Notes: generated by a model not told the origin, from the sequence alone. Counted from the stretch's first letter, positions 26,093 through 35,747 are shown. The stretch is DNA of 64,000 nucleotides from JAICYJ01 sp038212095 (GCA_038212095.1 JBBQUW010000003.1:1-64000), one strand, 5' to 3'. Program-made: numbers and translations.

Positions 26093-27991
26093 ATGCAAAC
26101 ACTCTCCTGGCTCTGTCTGCTGCTTCCGCTGGCGGGGGTCGCGCTGCTGGCGCTTGCGGGAACGCGGATCACTCGCGAGCAGGCGGCATGGCTCGGCACC
26201 GGCTTTGCATTCGCCTCCTTCCTGAGCGCAGCGGCAGTCTTCTTCCAGGTGCTGGGCGAGGGCAGCAGCCGCCGCGAACACGTCTTCACCCTCTACACCT
26301 GGGCCGGCTCAGCCGGGCTCACGGTGCCGCTCTCGATCCAGATCGACCAGCTGTCCGTGGTCGAGATGCTGATCGTGGCCGGAGTGGGCGCGCTGATCGT
26401 GATGTACTCGATCGGCTACATGCACGGCGATCCCAAGCAGCGCCGCTTCTTCGCGTACCTCGACCTGTTCCTGTTCTCGATGCTGCTCCTGGTGATGGCC
26501 GGGAACTTCCTGCTGCTGCTGGCCGGATGGGGGTTGGTCGGCCTCTCGTCCTACCTGCTGATCGGCTTCTGGCACGAGCAGGAGGCGCCGGTGCAGGCGG
26601 CCAAGAAGGCGTTCGTGATGAACGCGATCGGCGATGTCGGCATCGCGGTCGCGATCTTCTTCATGGTCAGGGATCTGGGCACGACCGACTATCAGAGCGT
26701 CTTTCACGGCGCCGCCGCCGGCATCGGCCGCGGCTCGGCCGACGCCAACTGGATCGCGATCGGCCTGCTGGTGGGAGCGGTCGCCAAGTCCGCCCAGATA
26801 CCTCTGCACACGTGGCTTCCGGACGCGATGGAGGGCCCCACCCCGGTCAGCGCGCTGATCCATGCCGCGACGATGGTGACGGCCGGCGTGTACCTGGTGG
26901 CGCGCGCCCACGTGCTGTTCGAGCTGGCGCCCGACGTGCAGCGACTGGTGGCCGTGCTGGGAGTCGCGACGCTGCTGATGGCGGGTGTGATCGCGCTCGT
27001 GCAGACCGACATCAAGCGCATCATCGCCTACTCGACGATGAGTCAGATCGGATACATGTTCGCGGCCGTGGGCACCGGCGCCTACGCCGCCGGCATGTTC
27101 CACCTGCTCACGCACGCCTTCTTCAAGGCGCTCCTGTTCCTGGGCGCCGGCATCGTGATCCACGCGCTGGCCAACGAGCAGGACGTGCGCAAGATGGGCG
27201 GCCTGTCCAAGGCGCTGCCGCGCACCACGATGCTGATGTGGGTGGGCACGATCGCACTGATCGGCTTCTTCCCGCTGTCGAAGGACGAGATCCTTGCCGG
27301 TGACCTGCACCACGGTGGCGGCATGGGCTGGCTGGTGTTCGTGGGTGGCCTGGTGGGCGCGGCCTTCACCGGCATCTACGCCGTGCGCCTGATGCGACTG
27401 GTGTTCTACGGCGAGCAGTCCCAGCACGTCAAGGAGCACCTGCACGCCGAGCACGGCGAGGCTCCCTGGACGATGTTCTGGCCGGTCGCGGCGCTGGCGG
27501 CCGGCGCGCTGCTCTCGGGCCTGCTGGCGGTCGGATTCGGCATCACCAACGTGTTCGCCGAGTTCCTCTCGCAGGCCGCGCCGAACATCGACCCCACGGC
27601 CGGCGAGGACGTGGTGACGACGCTGCTGGCCTGGGCGCTTGGAGCGGGCGGCGGATACTACGTGTGGCGCCTGTACGACAGCCCGGCGCGGGTGGTTGCG
27701 GTGAGGCGGCGGTTCGAGACGATGGCGACCATCGCCGAGGCAAAGTTCGGCTGGGATGAGCTGTACTCCAACATCGGGTACCGGCCCGCCGTGTGGACTG
27801 CCCGCACGCTCGACCGCCTGGTCGAGCGCTGGGTGATCGGCGGCTCGATCTGGGTCACCCGCACCATCGTCGATACGGTGGCGCGCGGCACGTCCGCCGC
27901 GCAGTCCGGCGTCGTCCGCCAGTACGCCACCGTGCTGGCTGCGGGCGCCGCGGTGCTGGCCGTCTACTTCCTCGGCAAGGCCAGCCTGTGA
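26093..27991 (+). CDS. nuoL: NADH-quinone oxidoreductase subunit L
   Basis: A 632-residue antiporter-like proton-pumping subunit at the distal end of the membrane arm. The family core includes SIGYMHGDPKQRRFFAYLDLF, GWGLVGLSSYLLIGFWHE, PLHTWLPDAMEGPTPVSALIHAATMVTAGVYL and the discontinuous-helix lysine region. The C-terminal lateral helix follows residue about 490. Start ATG 26093 is 11 nt after the nuoK stop. Confidence 0.95.
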   Translation: MQTLSWLCLLLPLAGVALLALAGTRITREQAAWLGTGFAFASFLSAAAVFFQVLGEGSSRREHVFTLYTWAGSAGLTVPLSIQIDQLSVVEMLIVAGVGALIVMYSIGYMHGDPKQRRFFAYLDLFLFSMLLLVMAGNFLLLLAGWGLVGLSSYLLIGFWHEQEAPVQAAKKAFVMNAIGDVGIAVAIFFMVRDLGTTDYQSVFHGAAAGIGRGSADANWIAIGLLVGAVAKSAQIPLHTWLPDAMEGPTPVSALIHAATMVTAGVYLVARAHVLFELAPDVQRLVAVLGVATLLMAGVIALVQTDIKRIIAYSTMSQIGYMFAAVGTGAYAAGMFHLLTHAFFKALLFLGAGIVIHALANEQDVRKMGGLSKALPRTTMLMWVGTIALIGFFPLSKDEILAGDLHHGGGMGWLVFVGGLVGAAFTGIYAVRLMRLVFYGEQSQHVKEHLHAEHGEAPWTMFWPVAALAAGALLSGLLAVGFGITNVFAEFLSQAAPNIDPTAGEDVVTTLLAWALGAGGGYYVWRLYDSPARVVAVRRRFETMATIAEAKFGWDELYSNIGYRPAVWTARTLDRLVERWVIGGSIWVTRTIVDTVARGTSAAQSGVVRQYATVLAAGAAVLAVYFLGKASL

Positions 27992-29475
27992 CCGTGATTC
28001 TGATCGCGCTGCCGCTGATCGCCGCAGTCCTGGTTGGCTTCCTGCCGCTGCCGCATTCCACGGGCCAGCGGCTGGCGCTGCTGGCCTGCGTGGCCGAGCT
28101 AGTGGTTGCCGCGATCGCGATCGTCCGCTTCACCGTCGGCGGCGGCACGCAGTTTGTCACCGACCGGCTGTGGATCAACAACTTTGTCGGGAATGCCGAC
28201 GTGCGCTTCCACGTCGCGCTGGATGGCCTGTCGCTGTTCATGGCGGCGCTGACCGCGGTCGGCGTGCTGGCTGCGATGTGGTCGGCCACGCAGGCTGGGC
28301 GCGAACGGCCGCGCGCGTACGCCGGGCTGTTGCTGCTTCTGCAGGCGGCACTGATGCTGCTGTTCACGGCCCGCGACCTGGTGCTGTTCTATGCCGGTTG
28401 GGAGATCATGATGATCGCCCTGTTCGTGCTGATGGGCGTATGGGGTCGCGCCGGCAGGCGCTTCGCGACGCTGCAGTTCGTGATCTACTCGCTGATCGGA
28501 TCGCTGCTGATGCTGGTTGCGATCGCGACGCTGGGCGTCAAGGGCGGCTCGTTCGACCTGGCCACGCTGGCCGGCCAGAGCCGGGACTCGGTGTGGCTGT
28601 TCCTGGCCTTCTGTGCCGCCTTCTGCATCAAGGCGCCGCTGTTCCCGCTGCACGGCTGGCTGCCGGCCGCCTACCGCGAGTCGACGCCCGAGGTGACGGC
28701 GCTTCTGTCCGGAGTCGTCTCCAAGGCCGGCGCGTACGGCCTGCTCCGGTTCGCGATTCCCCTGTTCCCCGCCACCGCCCACGACTGGCGCTGGCTCTTC
28801 CTGGGACTCGGGCTGGCCGGCCTGCTGTACGCCTCGATCGTCGCCTTCCGCCAGCCCGACGCCCGCGGCGTGGTGGCCTACTCCAGCCTCGGCCAGATGA
28901 ACCTGATCGTGATCGGCATCTTCGCGCTCAACAGCAACGGCTACGCCGGGGCGGTCTTCCAGATGGTCAACCACGGCGTCGTCTCGCTGGCCGCATTCCT
29001 GCTGATCGGGCTGGTCGAGCTGCGCACCGGCAGCGACGCCTTCCGCGGGCTGGGCGGGCTGGCCAACCGGCGTCCGGTGATGTCGACGGTGCTGCTGGTG
29101 ACGGCGCTGTTCGCGCTGGCCGTGCCCGGATCGAGCGTGTTCGTGTCCGAGATCTACATCCTGATCGGCGCCTTTCAGCAGCAGGCGCTGCTGGGCGCGG
29201 CCGCGGCCCTCGCGATCGTGCTGGCTGCGATGTACATGCTGCGCTGGTACTCGGCGCTGGCACACGAGGGCGACGGCGAGCGCGTGACCGAGCAGACGCC
29301 CGACCTGCGCCTCTCCGAGCTGGTGCTGGCGGTGCCGCTGATCGCGATCCTGCTGACCATGTCCATCTGGCCGTTCGGCGTGATGGAGCGGATCGGCACG
29401 CCGCCGGCCGCCGCGCTGTACCAGGCGCAGTCCGCAGGCAGCGTCCAACTGGGGACGCCGGTGAGCTACCCGTGA
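27988..29475 (+). CDS. nuoM: NADH-quinone oxidoreductase subunit M
   Basis: A 495-residue antiporter-like subunit. Recognised by FHVALDGLSLFMAALTAV, LFYAGWEIMMIALFVLMG (the helix-5 glutamate), KAPLFPLHGWLPAAYRESTPEVTALLSGVVSKAGAYGLLR and YSSLGQMNLIVIGIFA. About 14 helices. Start GTG 27988 overlaps the nuoL stop by 4 bp. Confidence 0.95.
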   Translation: MTVILIALPLIAAVLVGFLPLPHSTGQRLALLACVAELVVAAIAIVRFTVGGGTQFVTDRLWINNFVGNADVRFHVALDGLSLFMAALTAVGVLAAMWSATQAGRERPRAYAGLLLLLQAALMLLFTARDLVLFYAGWEIMMIALFVLMGVWGRAGRRFATLQFVIYSLIGSLLMLVAIATLGVKGGSFDLATLAGQSRDSVWLFLAFCAAFCIKAPLFPLHGWLPAAYRESTPEVTALLSGVVSKAGAYGLLRFAIPLFPATAHDWRWLFLGLGLAGLLYASIVAFRQPDARGVVAYSSLGQMNLIVIGIFALNSNGYAGAVFQMVNHGVVSLAAFLLIGLVELRTGSDAFRGLGGLANRRPVMSTVLLVTALFALAVPGSSVFVSEIYILIGAFQQQALLGAAAALAIVLAAMYMLRWYSALAHEGDGERVTEQTPDLRLSELVLAVPLIAILLTMSIWPFGVMERIGTPPAAALYQAQSAGSVQLGTPVSYP

Positions 29476-30929
29476 CGACGATCCCCGTCTCCTGGTCGGC
29501 AATCGCTCCCGAGATCGTGCTGCTGTCGTGCGCGTGCGCGCTTCTCACCTTCGCCATCTTCCTGCCCTCCCGGCTGGCCCGGCCGCTGTCGGCGCTAATC
29601 GCGATCGGCGGCCTGGCGGGCGCGATGGTGGCACCGGTCGCGCAGTGGCACGATGCCGCCCGCGGCCCCTTCGACCACACGCTGCGGATCGATGCATTCG
29701 GCAACGGGGCGCGACTGCTGATCTTCGCCGCTGCGATGCTGGCAGTGGTGATCGCGTGGGGAATGCCGCGGATCGCCGACCGGGTGGTCGAGTACCACGC
29801 GTTGCTGCTGGCGGCAGCGGCCGGCATGTCGCTGCTGGCGGTCGCGAACAGCCTGGTGATCCTGTTCATCGCGCTGGAGCTGTTCTCGATCGCCCTGTAC
29901 GTGCTGGTCGCGATCGAGTCCGACGAGCTTCCAGGGCTGGAGGGCTCGCTCAAGTACCTGGTGATCGGATCGGTGGGCGCCGCCTTCCTGCTGTATGGCT
30001 CGGCGCTGGTGTATGGCGCCACCGGCCAGTTCGAGTTCGACCGCATCGCCCACTCGATCCACCACGGTGACGCCCACTCCGGCGTACTGCTGCTAGGCAT
30101 CGCCCTGATCGTTGTGGGGCTGGGCTTCAAGTCCAACGCGGCGCCCTTTCACATGTGGACGCCGGACGCCTACGAAGGCGCCCCGACGCCGGTGACCGCG
30201 TTCATGTCTGCTGCCACCAAGACGATCGCGCTGGTGGTGACCCTGCGCGTGCTTGTGGCCGCATTCGGCGAGACCTCGCAGGTGTGGGAGGTCGCGATCG
30301 GCGGCCTCGCGATCGCGTCGTTCGTGGTTGGCAACCTGGCCGCCCTGCGACAGACCAACGTCAAGCGGATGCTGGCCTACTCGACGGTTGGCCACACCGG
30401 CTTCCTGTTCACCGCCGTGGCCGCGCACAGCACGCTGGGCACACGCGCGCTGCTCTACTACCTGGTGATCTACTCGCTGATGAACCTGGGCGCGTTCGCG
30501 CTGGTTGCGATCCGCGAGCGCGAGCTGGGGCGGCCGGTAGAGATCGTCGATTTTGCCGGCTACGGCTACCGAAGGCCGCTGCTGGCAATCGCGATGGTGG
30601 TCTTCATGCTCTCGCTGGCCGGCTTCCCGCCCACCGGCGGCTTCATCGGCAAGCTCTCGATCTGGTCGGCGGCGGTGGACGCCGGGCAGACGTACCTGGC
30701 GGTGGCAGGCGTGGCCGCGACCGTTGTCGCGCTGGCGTACTACCTGAAGATCCCGTTCGCGATGTTCGACCGCGACGCGGCACCGGTCGACGCACCCCAC
30801 CGTCCGGCGCTTGCAATAACCTCCGCTACCGTGGTGGCAACGGCGGTCGCCGTGCTGGTGGCGGGCATCGTCCCCGGCCCACTTTTCGATCTCGCGCAGA
30901 CGGCGAGCAGATCCCTGATCGGCGGGTAG
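29472..30929 (+). CDS. nuoN: NADH-quinone oxidoreductase subunit N
   Basis: A 485-residue antiporter-like subunit next to NuoK. Conserved parts: LFIALELFSIALYVLVAI, GFKSNAAPFHMWTPDAYEGAPTPVTAFMSAATK and NVKRMLAYSTVGHTGFL, and ASLAGFPPTGGFIGK-type sequence near the end (SLAGFPPTGGFIGKLSIW). Start GTG 29472 overlaps nuoM by 4 bp. It is the last subunit gene; the L,D-transpeptidase gene starts 6 nt further on. Confidence 0.95.
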   Translation: MTTIPVSWSAIAPEIVLLSCACALLTFAIFLPSRLARPLSALIAIGGLAGAMVAPVAQWHDAARGPFDHTLRIDAFGNGARLLIFAAAMLAVVIAWGMPRIADRVVEYHALLLAAAAGMSLLAVANSLVILFIALELFSIALYVLVAIESDELPGLEGSLKYLVIGSVGAAFLLYGSALVYGATGQFEFDRIAHSIHHGDAHSGVLLLGIALIVVGLGFKSNAAPFHMWTPDAYEGAPTPVTAFMSAATKTIALVVTLRVLVAAFGETSQVWEVAIGGLAIASFVVGNLAALRQTNVKRMLAYSTVGHTGFLFTAVAAHSTLGTRALLYYLVIYSLMNLGAFALVAIRERELGRPVEIVDFAGYGYRRPLLAIAMVVFMLSLAGFPPTGGFIGKLSIWSAAVDAGQTYLAVAGVAATVVALAYYLKIPFAMFDRDAAPVDAPHRPALAITSATVVATAVAVLVAGIVPGPLFDLAQTASRSLIGG

Positions 30930-30935
30930 GAGAGG

Positions 30936-31589
30936 ATGCGGATGATGCGGCGAACGGCACTGGTGTCAACCCTGGCGATCGCCGTGCTGGCGGTCTCGCC
31001 CTCCCCGGCCCAGGCGCGGACTCTCTCCCAGGGCAGCTGCGGACCGGACGTGTTCGCGCTGCAGGTGCGCCTCTACAACCGCAGCTACCTGCCCAAGAAC
31101 TACCACCCGGGCTGCTTCGACTACCGCACCACCCAGGCCGTGATGGCCTTCCAGGGCTGGGTCGGGTTCACGCGGGACGGCATCGCCGGCTCGCTGACGC
31201 AGGCGCGGCTGAAGATCTCGGTCACGCCGAAGCCGTGGACAGGCACGCGGACGTTCCGCCACATCGAGATACACAAGGCGAAGCAGATAATGATCCTGGT
31301 CGGCTCAGAGGGCAGGGTGCAGCGGACGATCCACGTCTCGACCGCGGCACCGGGGCACGTGACACCGACCGGCCACTGGAAGGTCTACTCGAAGTCGCTG
31401 ATGTCATGGTCGAACCTGTTCCACGTCTGGCTGCCGTACGCGAGCTACGTCGTCGGCGGCGTCGCCATGCACTCGTATCCCGACGTGCCCGGCTATCCCG
31501 CATCACACGGCTGCATCAGAATCGGAGCGCCGGAAGCGCCGTGGGTGTACGCCTGGGCGCCGATCGGCACGCCGGTCTGGATCGCCTGA
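30936..31589 (+). CDS. L,D-transpeptidase with peptidoglycan-binding domain
   Basis: A 217-residue exported protein. Signal peptide at 1-27 (cut after AQA), a short PG_binding_1-like module (residues about 35-70, VFALQVRLYNRSY...FQGWVGFTRDGIAG), and a YkuD catalytic domain ending in the active-site motif SHGCIRI with C193. It would form 3-3 cross-links in the cell wall or attach proteins to it. A GTAGGAGAGG site precedes ATG 30936. It follows nuoN by only 6 nt and so may be read through from the nuo promoter. It converges with the next gene with 1 bp between stops, which leaves no room for a separate terminator. Confidence 0.9.
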   Translation: MRMMRRTALVSTLAIAVLAVSPSPAQARTLSQGSCGPDVFALQVRLYNRSYLPKNYHPGCFDYRTTQAVMAFQGWVGFTRDGIAGSLTQARLKISVTPKPWTGTRTFRHIEIHKAKQIMILVGSEGRVQRTIHVSTAAPGHVTPTGHWKVYSKSLMSWSNLFHVWLPYASYVVGGVAMHSYPDVPGYPASHGCIRIGAPEAPWVYAWAPIGTPVWIA

Positions 31590-31590
31590 T

Positions 31591-31998
31591 CTAGCGCGAG
31601 AGCAGCTCGCGCACCGGTGCCAGCCGGTCGCGCAAAGGACGCGAGTCGAGCCGCAGCAGCCGGGCGCTCTGGCCCGCCATCACCACGATCAGCGCGAACA
31701 GGGCCAGTGCGCTCGCCCCATCGGGAGCGCGCGGATCGAGCACCGCCGGCGAGCGAATCGCGGCGTCCGCCATCACCAGCATGCCGGCCAAGCCGTTGCC
31801 GGCCAGCGCCAGCACGGTGCGAACGTCGAGCATCTCCGCCACCTCGAGGTAGGACTGGAAGGCCGCGAACAGCAGCACCGCAGCAGCCACGGCCGTGAGG
31901 TAGAAGGCGGACAGATTGGTGGGCGCGAGCAGCGACGCGGTGGCCGCGAGCAGCGCCCCGGCCAGCGCCGCCCTGGGCGCGGAGAGGGTGGTGGTCAT
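31591..31998 (-). CDS. Small integral membrane protein, unknown
   Basis: A 135-residue protein that I do not recognise. It has about four hydrophobic segments (AALAGALLAATASLLA, FYLTAVAAAVLLFAAFQ, VLALAGNGLAGMLVMAD and ALALFALIVVMAGQ) and a basic C-terminal tail. ATG 31998 is the most likely start, but no clear ribosome-binding site is visible and the upstream region encodes nothing convincing. It is divergent from the UPF0173 gene. Confidence 0.55.
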   Translation of the reverse strand: MTTTLSAPRAALAGALLAATASLLAPTNLSAFYLTAVAAAVLLFAAFQSYLEVAEMLDVRTVLALAGNGLAGMLVMADAAIRSPAVLDPRAPDGASALALFALIVVMAGQSARLLRLDSRPLRDRLAPVRELLSR

Positions 31999-32105
31999 GG
32001 CCCAGGACTTCGCCGCCCGCGCGGCCGATCCTGCCGTGCGTTGCCTGCGGTCGACGACGCGGTTACTCTGACGGGCGAAACGGCGAACAGGAGCGTGAGG
32101 CAGGT

Positions 32106-32825
32106 ATGGGGCTCGACAATGGCGTGCGGCTGACGTGGGTGGGACATGCGACGTGGATCCTCGAGTCACCGGGCGGCACGCGGGTGCTGATCGATCCCTG
32201 GGTGACCGGCAACCCCGTGGTGCCGGAGGCGCTGGCCGACCCTGGACCGGCCGAGGTGTTCCTGCTCACGCACGGCCACTCCGATCACATCGGCGATGTC
32301 GAGCAGCTTGCCGCGCGGCACCAGCCCCAGGCGGTGATCGCGATCAACGAGCTTGCCACCCACCTCGAGGGTCGCGGCGTCCAGAACCTGATCGGCATGA
32401 ACAAGGGCGGCACCGTCGAGGCGGCCGGGATCCGCTTCACGATGGTGCCCGCCGGCCACACCTCGAGCATCCAGGACGAGGACGGCCGCATCGTCTACCT
32501 GGGTGAGGCCAACGGCTACGTCGTCACGCTCGAGAACGGCTACCGAATCTACGTCTCGGGTGACACCTGCGTGTTCGGCGACATGGCGCTGATCGGCCGG
32601 CTGTATGCGCCCGACCTGGCGATGCTGCCGATCGGCGATCACTTCACGATGGGCCCGTTCGAGGCCGCCGAGGCGATCCGGCTGCTCGGCGTCAAGCGGG
32701 TCGTCCCCACGCACTACGGCACGTTCGGGCTGCTCACTGGGACTCCCCAGGCGCTGCGCGAGGCGGCCGCGGACGTGGTCGGCCTGGAGGTGCTGGACGT
32801 GCAGCCCGGTGGGACGGTGGCGTGA
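32106..32825 (+). CDS. UPF0173-type metal-dependent hydrolase
   Basis: A 239-residue metallo-beta-lactamase-fold protein. Metal ligands are LTHGHSDHIGD (HxHxDH), the histidine in PAGHTSS, the aspartate in YVSGDTCVFGD and the late histidine in VPTHYGTF. This arrangement (WVGHATWILESPGGTRVLIDPW at the start) is typical of the UPF0173/YtkL group. The natural substrate is unknown. GAGGCAG precedes ATG 32106, and the stop overlaps the GTG of the DUF1028 gene. Confidence 0.9.
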   Translation: MGLDNGVRLTWVGHATWILESPGGTRVLIDPWVTGNPVVPEALADPGPAEVFLLTHGHSDHIGDVEQLAARHQPQAVIAINELATHLEGRGVQNLIGMNKGGTVEAAGIRFTMVPAGHTSSIQDEDGRIVYLGEANGYVVTLENGYRIYVSGDTCVFGDMALIGRLYAPDLAMLPIGDHFTMGPFEAAEAIRLLGVKRVVPTHYGTFGLLTGTPQALREAAADVVGLEVLDVQPGGTVA

Positions 32826-33643
32826 CCTTCTCGCTGGTGGCATGCGACCTCGAACGGCGCCAGTGGGGCGTCGCGGTGGCATCAAAATTCCCGGCCGTGG
32901 GCGCCGTCGTGCCGTGGGCGGGCGGCGACGTCGGCGCCGTTGCCACCCAGAGCTACGCCAACGTGCGCTACGGCCCGGAGGGACTCGAACTGCTGGCAGC
33001 CGGGCTCTCAGCGGAGCAGGCTGTCGAGCGGCTGACCGGCGCCGATCACGAGCGTGACCAGCGCCAGCTCGGCATCGTCGACCGAGAGGGCGGCAGCGCC
33101 ACCTTCACCGGTCGATCCTGCATGGACTGGGCGGGCGGCCGCTCCGGGCACTGCTTCGCCGCGCAGGGCAACATCCTGGCCGGGCCGCAGGTGGTCGATG
33201 CGTTGGCAGAGACGTTCCTGGCCGCGGCCGGATCGCTCGCCGAGCGGCTGCTGGCCGCGCTGCTTGCCGCCGACCGGGCGGGCGGCGACCGGCGCGGACG
33301 CCAGGGCGCGGCCGTGATCGTCCGCCAGACCGGCGCCGGCTACGGCGGCAACAACGACATCCTGCTCGACCTGCGCGTGGACGACCACCCCGATCCGGTG
33401 CCGGAGCTGATACGGATCCACGGCGTGTACGACCTCCTGTTCGGCCACACGCCCGCCGACCAGTTCCTGCCGCTGGAGGGCGCGCTGGCGGACGAGGTGC
33501 AGCGCACCGTCGCCGCGCTGGGGCACGGCTCGCTGGCGGACTGGGCGGCCGTGCAGAACCTCGAGGAGCGGCTGGCGCCGGACGGTGGCAGCATCGACCC
33601 CGCGGTGCTGCACGCGCTACGCGGCGCCGCCGCCGGCTCCTAG
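32822..33643 (+). CDS. DUF1028 protein (Ntn-hydrolase-like)
   Basis: A 273-residue member of the DUF1028 family: it begins MTFSLVACDLERRQWGVAVASKFPAVG and has VGAVATQSYANVRYGPEGLELLAAG and HCFAAQGNILAG, all hallmarks. The family has an N-terminal-nucleophile-like fold; a catalytic role is not established. A C-terminal region contains a peptidoglycan-binding-like stretch in many members, here GHTPADQFLPLEG. Start GTG 32822 (GTGA overlap). Confidence 0.88.
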   Translation: MTFSLVACDLERRQWGVAVASKFPAVGAVVPWAGGDVGAVATQSYANVRYGPEGLELLAAGLSAEQAVERLTGADHERDQRQLGIVDREGGSATFTGRSCMDWAGGRSGHCFAAQGNILAGPQVVDALAETFLAAAGSLAERLLAALLAADRAGGDRRGRQGAAVIVRQTGAGYGGNNDILLDLRVDDHPDPVPELIRIHGVYDLLFGHTPADQFLPLEGALADEVQRTVAALGHGSLADWAAVQNLEERLAPDGGSIDPAVLHALRGAAAGS

Positions 33644-33653
33644 AATCAATTAT

Positions 33654-34760
33654 CTAGATCACGGCCAGCGGCGTCTTGATCCGCTCGGCGCCGCTGCGCG
33701 GGCGAAGCACGCCCGGTAGGTCGGCGGCGATGGCCGCGATGGCACGTGCCGATGCCGAGCCGGGATCAGACACCACCAGCGGCGTACCGCCGTCCGAGGC
33801 GACGCGCAGCGGCTCGTCCAGCGGCACCTGGCCGAGCAGCGGCACGCCCAGGTCGTCCGCCAGCCGGCGGCCACCGCCCTCGCCGAACGGTCGCGTGATC
33901 TCGCCGCAACAGGCGCACACCAAGTGGCTCATGTTCTCGATCACGCCCGCCACGCGCATGCCGGTCTTGGCGGCGACGTCCGCCGCTCGCATCGCCACCC
34001 GTTGCGCGGCCAGCTGGGGCGTGGTCACGATCACCAGATCGGGCGACGGCAGCAGCTGCCCGAGCGAGATCGGGATGTCGCCGGTACCGGGAGGCATGTC
34101 CACGACCAGGTAGTCGATCTCGCCCCAGTGGACGTCGGACAGGAACTGCTCCAAGGCGCGATGCAGCATCGGACCGCGCCACGGCACAGCGCCGTCGTCA
34201 TCGACGAAGAAGCCGATCGACATGATCTTGATGCCGTGGTTGACGGGCGGGATCATCATCTGATCGACCGCCACCGGACGGCGTGAGATACCCAGCATGC
34301 GCGGCATCGAGTAGCCGTAGATATCGGCATCGATCACGCCCACCTCGGCGCCGCCCACGGCCAGCGCTGCGGCCAGGTTCGCGGTCAGCGTTGATTTGCC
34401 GACACCACCCTTGCCGGAGGCCACAGCGATCACCCGCGTGGCGGGGTCGAGGCTGAGCTTGGTCTGCTCGTCGCCGCCACCCGACAGCTTGCGTCGCAGG
34501 CCGGTGCGCTGCTCGGCGCTCATCACGTCGAACGTGACCGTCACCGATTCGACACCGGCCACGCCGCCCACGTGCTGCACGACCTGCTGCTCGAGGTTCG
34601 CCTTCATCGGGCATCCCGGCGTGGTCAGCGCGATCGTCACGTCCACGCGCTGACCATCGATCCGCACCTCGCGCACCATCTCCAGCTCCACCACGCTGCG
34701 GCGGATCTCGGGGTCGATCACCGCCACCAGGGCCTCGCGTATCCGTGCCTCGCTGACCAT
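33654..34760 (-). CDS. mrp: Mrp/ApbC-type P-loop ATPase, Fe-S carrier
   Basis: A 368-residue protein. An N-terminal MIP18/DUF59 domain (residues 1-95, IDPEIRRSVVELEMV and TTPGCPMK) precedes the ATPase: Walker A with deviant lysine ASGKGGVGKSTLTANLA, DADIYGYSMPRMLG, and DYLVVDMPPGTGD. The CACCGEITRPFGEGGG segment has the CxxC used for binding a bridging cluster. It loads Fe-S clusters onto client enzymes, of which this window has many. Start ATG 34760 with TACCAT upstream. It is divergent from the ABC exporter. Confidence 0.92.
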   Translation of the reverse strand: MVSEARIREALVAVIDPEIRRSVVELEMVREVRIDGQRVDVTIALTTPGCPMKANLEQQVVQHVGGVAGVESVTVTFDVMSAEQRTGLRRKLSGGGDEQTKLSLDPATRVIAVASGKGGVGKSTLTANLAAALAVGGAEVGVIDADIYGYSMPRMLGISRRPVAVDQMMIPPVNHGIKIMSIGFFVDDDGAVPWRGPMLHRALEQFLSDVHWGEIDYLVVDMPPGTGDIPISLGQLLPSPDLVIVTTPQLAAQRVAMRAADVAAKTGMRVAGVIENMSHLVCACCGEITRPFGEGGGRRLADDLGVPLLGQVPLDEPLRVASDGGTPLVVSDPGSASARAIAAIAADLPGVLRPRSGAERIKTPLAVI

Positions 34761-34766
34761 CGCCGG

Positions 34767-34795
34767 ATGGTAGCCGTCGCGCGGCTTGGTACGGT
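34767..34795. promoter_or_regulatory. Divergent leaderless-type promoters of mrp and the ABC exporter
   Basis: TACCAT (minus strand, 34772 to 34767) ends 6 nt before ATG 34760 of mrp. TACGGT (plus strand, 34790-34795) ends 7 nt before ATG 34803 of the ABC gene. The purine-rich GAGGAGG touches that ATG directly, too close to act as a normal ribosome-binding site. Confidence 0.5.
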
Positions 34796-34802
34796 GAGGA
34801 GG

Positions 34803-35747
34803 ATGGATGCGATCGTCGTCGATCAGCTGCGAAAGACGTTCGCCGGCAGCGGCCGGATGCGTAAGCGTGCCCCGGTCGAGGCCGTGGCGGGCATCAGCTT
34901 CACGGTCGCGGCCGGAGAGCGGCTGGCCTACATCGGCCCCAACGGGGCCGGCAAGTCGACCTCGATCAAGATGCTGACGGGAATCCTGCACCCCAGCTCG
35001 GGACAGGCCGAGGTGCTGGGGCTGGTGCCGTGGCGGCAGCGACGACGGCTCGCGGGCCGGATCGGGACGCTGTTCGGGCAGCGCTCGCAGCTCTGGTTCC
35101 AGCTCACCCCACGGCAGACCTACAGCCTGCTGGCGCGAATCTACCGCGTCACCGCCGACGAGGAGCGGGCGCGGATCGCCGAGCTGGGCGAGCTGCTGGA
35201 CGCCGGCGACCTGTTCGACCGCCCCGTGCGCAGCCTCTCGCTGGGGCAGCGGATGCGCTGCGAGCTGGTGGCGTCGATGCTGCACCAGCCCGAGGTGCTG
35301 TTTTTGGACGAGCCGACCATCGGCCTCGATCTGGTCGCCAAGTCGCTGTTCCGCGATCTGATCGTGCGGATCAACGAGGAGCGCGGCACCACGATCCTGC
35401 TCACGTCGCACGACGTGTCGGATATCGAGCAGGTGGCGCGGCGCGTGATCGTGATCAACCATGGCCGGCTGATCTACGATGACCGCGTCTCGCAGATGCG
35501 GCGCACGCTGCTTGGCACCAAGATGATCGACGTGCGCTTCGCGCAGCCGCCGGACTCGCTCGAGATCGAGGGCACCCGGCTGGTGAAGCTCTCGGGCGCC
35601 GGTGCCAAGCTGGTGGTGGATACCACGCTGCGGCCGATCCGGTCAGTGCTGGACGACCTGCTCGACCGCCATGAGGTGGTCGACATCTCGGTCTCCGACC
35701 CGCCGCTGGAGGAGATCGTCTCGCATATCTACGCCAGGCCGGCATGA
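34803..35747 (+). CDS. ABC-2 type exporter, ATP-binding protein (COG4586-like)
   Basis: A 314-residue ATPase. Walker A is GPNGAGKST, the signature is SLSLGQRMRCEL (a variant of LSGGQ), Walker B is VLFLDEPTIGLD, and the switch histidine is in TSHDVSD. The insertion after Walker A and the C-terminal domain of about 80 residues match the daunorubicin/viologen exporter class that pairs with two DUF990-type permeases, as found here. The efflux substrate is unknown. Confidence 0.9.
   Translation: MDAIVVDQLRKTFAGSGRMRKRAPVEAVAGISFTVAAGERLAYIGPNGAGKSTSIKMLTGILHPSSGQAEVLGLVPWRQRRRLAGRIGTLFGQRSQLWFQLTPRQTYSLLARIYRVTADEERARIAELGELLDAGDLFDRPVRSLSLGQRMRCELVASMLHQPEVLFLDEPTIGLDLVAKSLFRDLIVRINEERGTTILLTSHDVSDIEQVARRVIVINHGRLIYDDRVSQMRRTLLGTKMIDVRFAQPPDSLEIEGTRLVKLSGAGAKLVVDTTLRPIRSVLDDLLDRHEVVDISVSDPPLEEIVSHIYARPA

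Noticed and set aside
28099..29502. A 467-codon minus-strand frame over nuoM
   Set aside because: Antisense shadow of a membrane protein gene; very rich in Arg, Gln and His with no recognisable fold.
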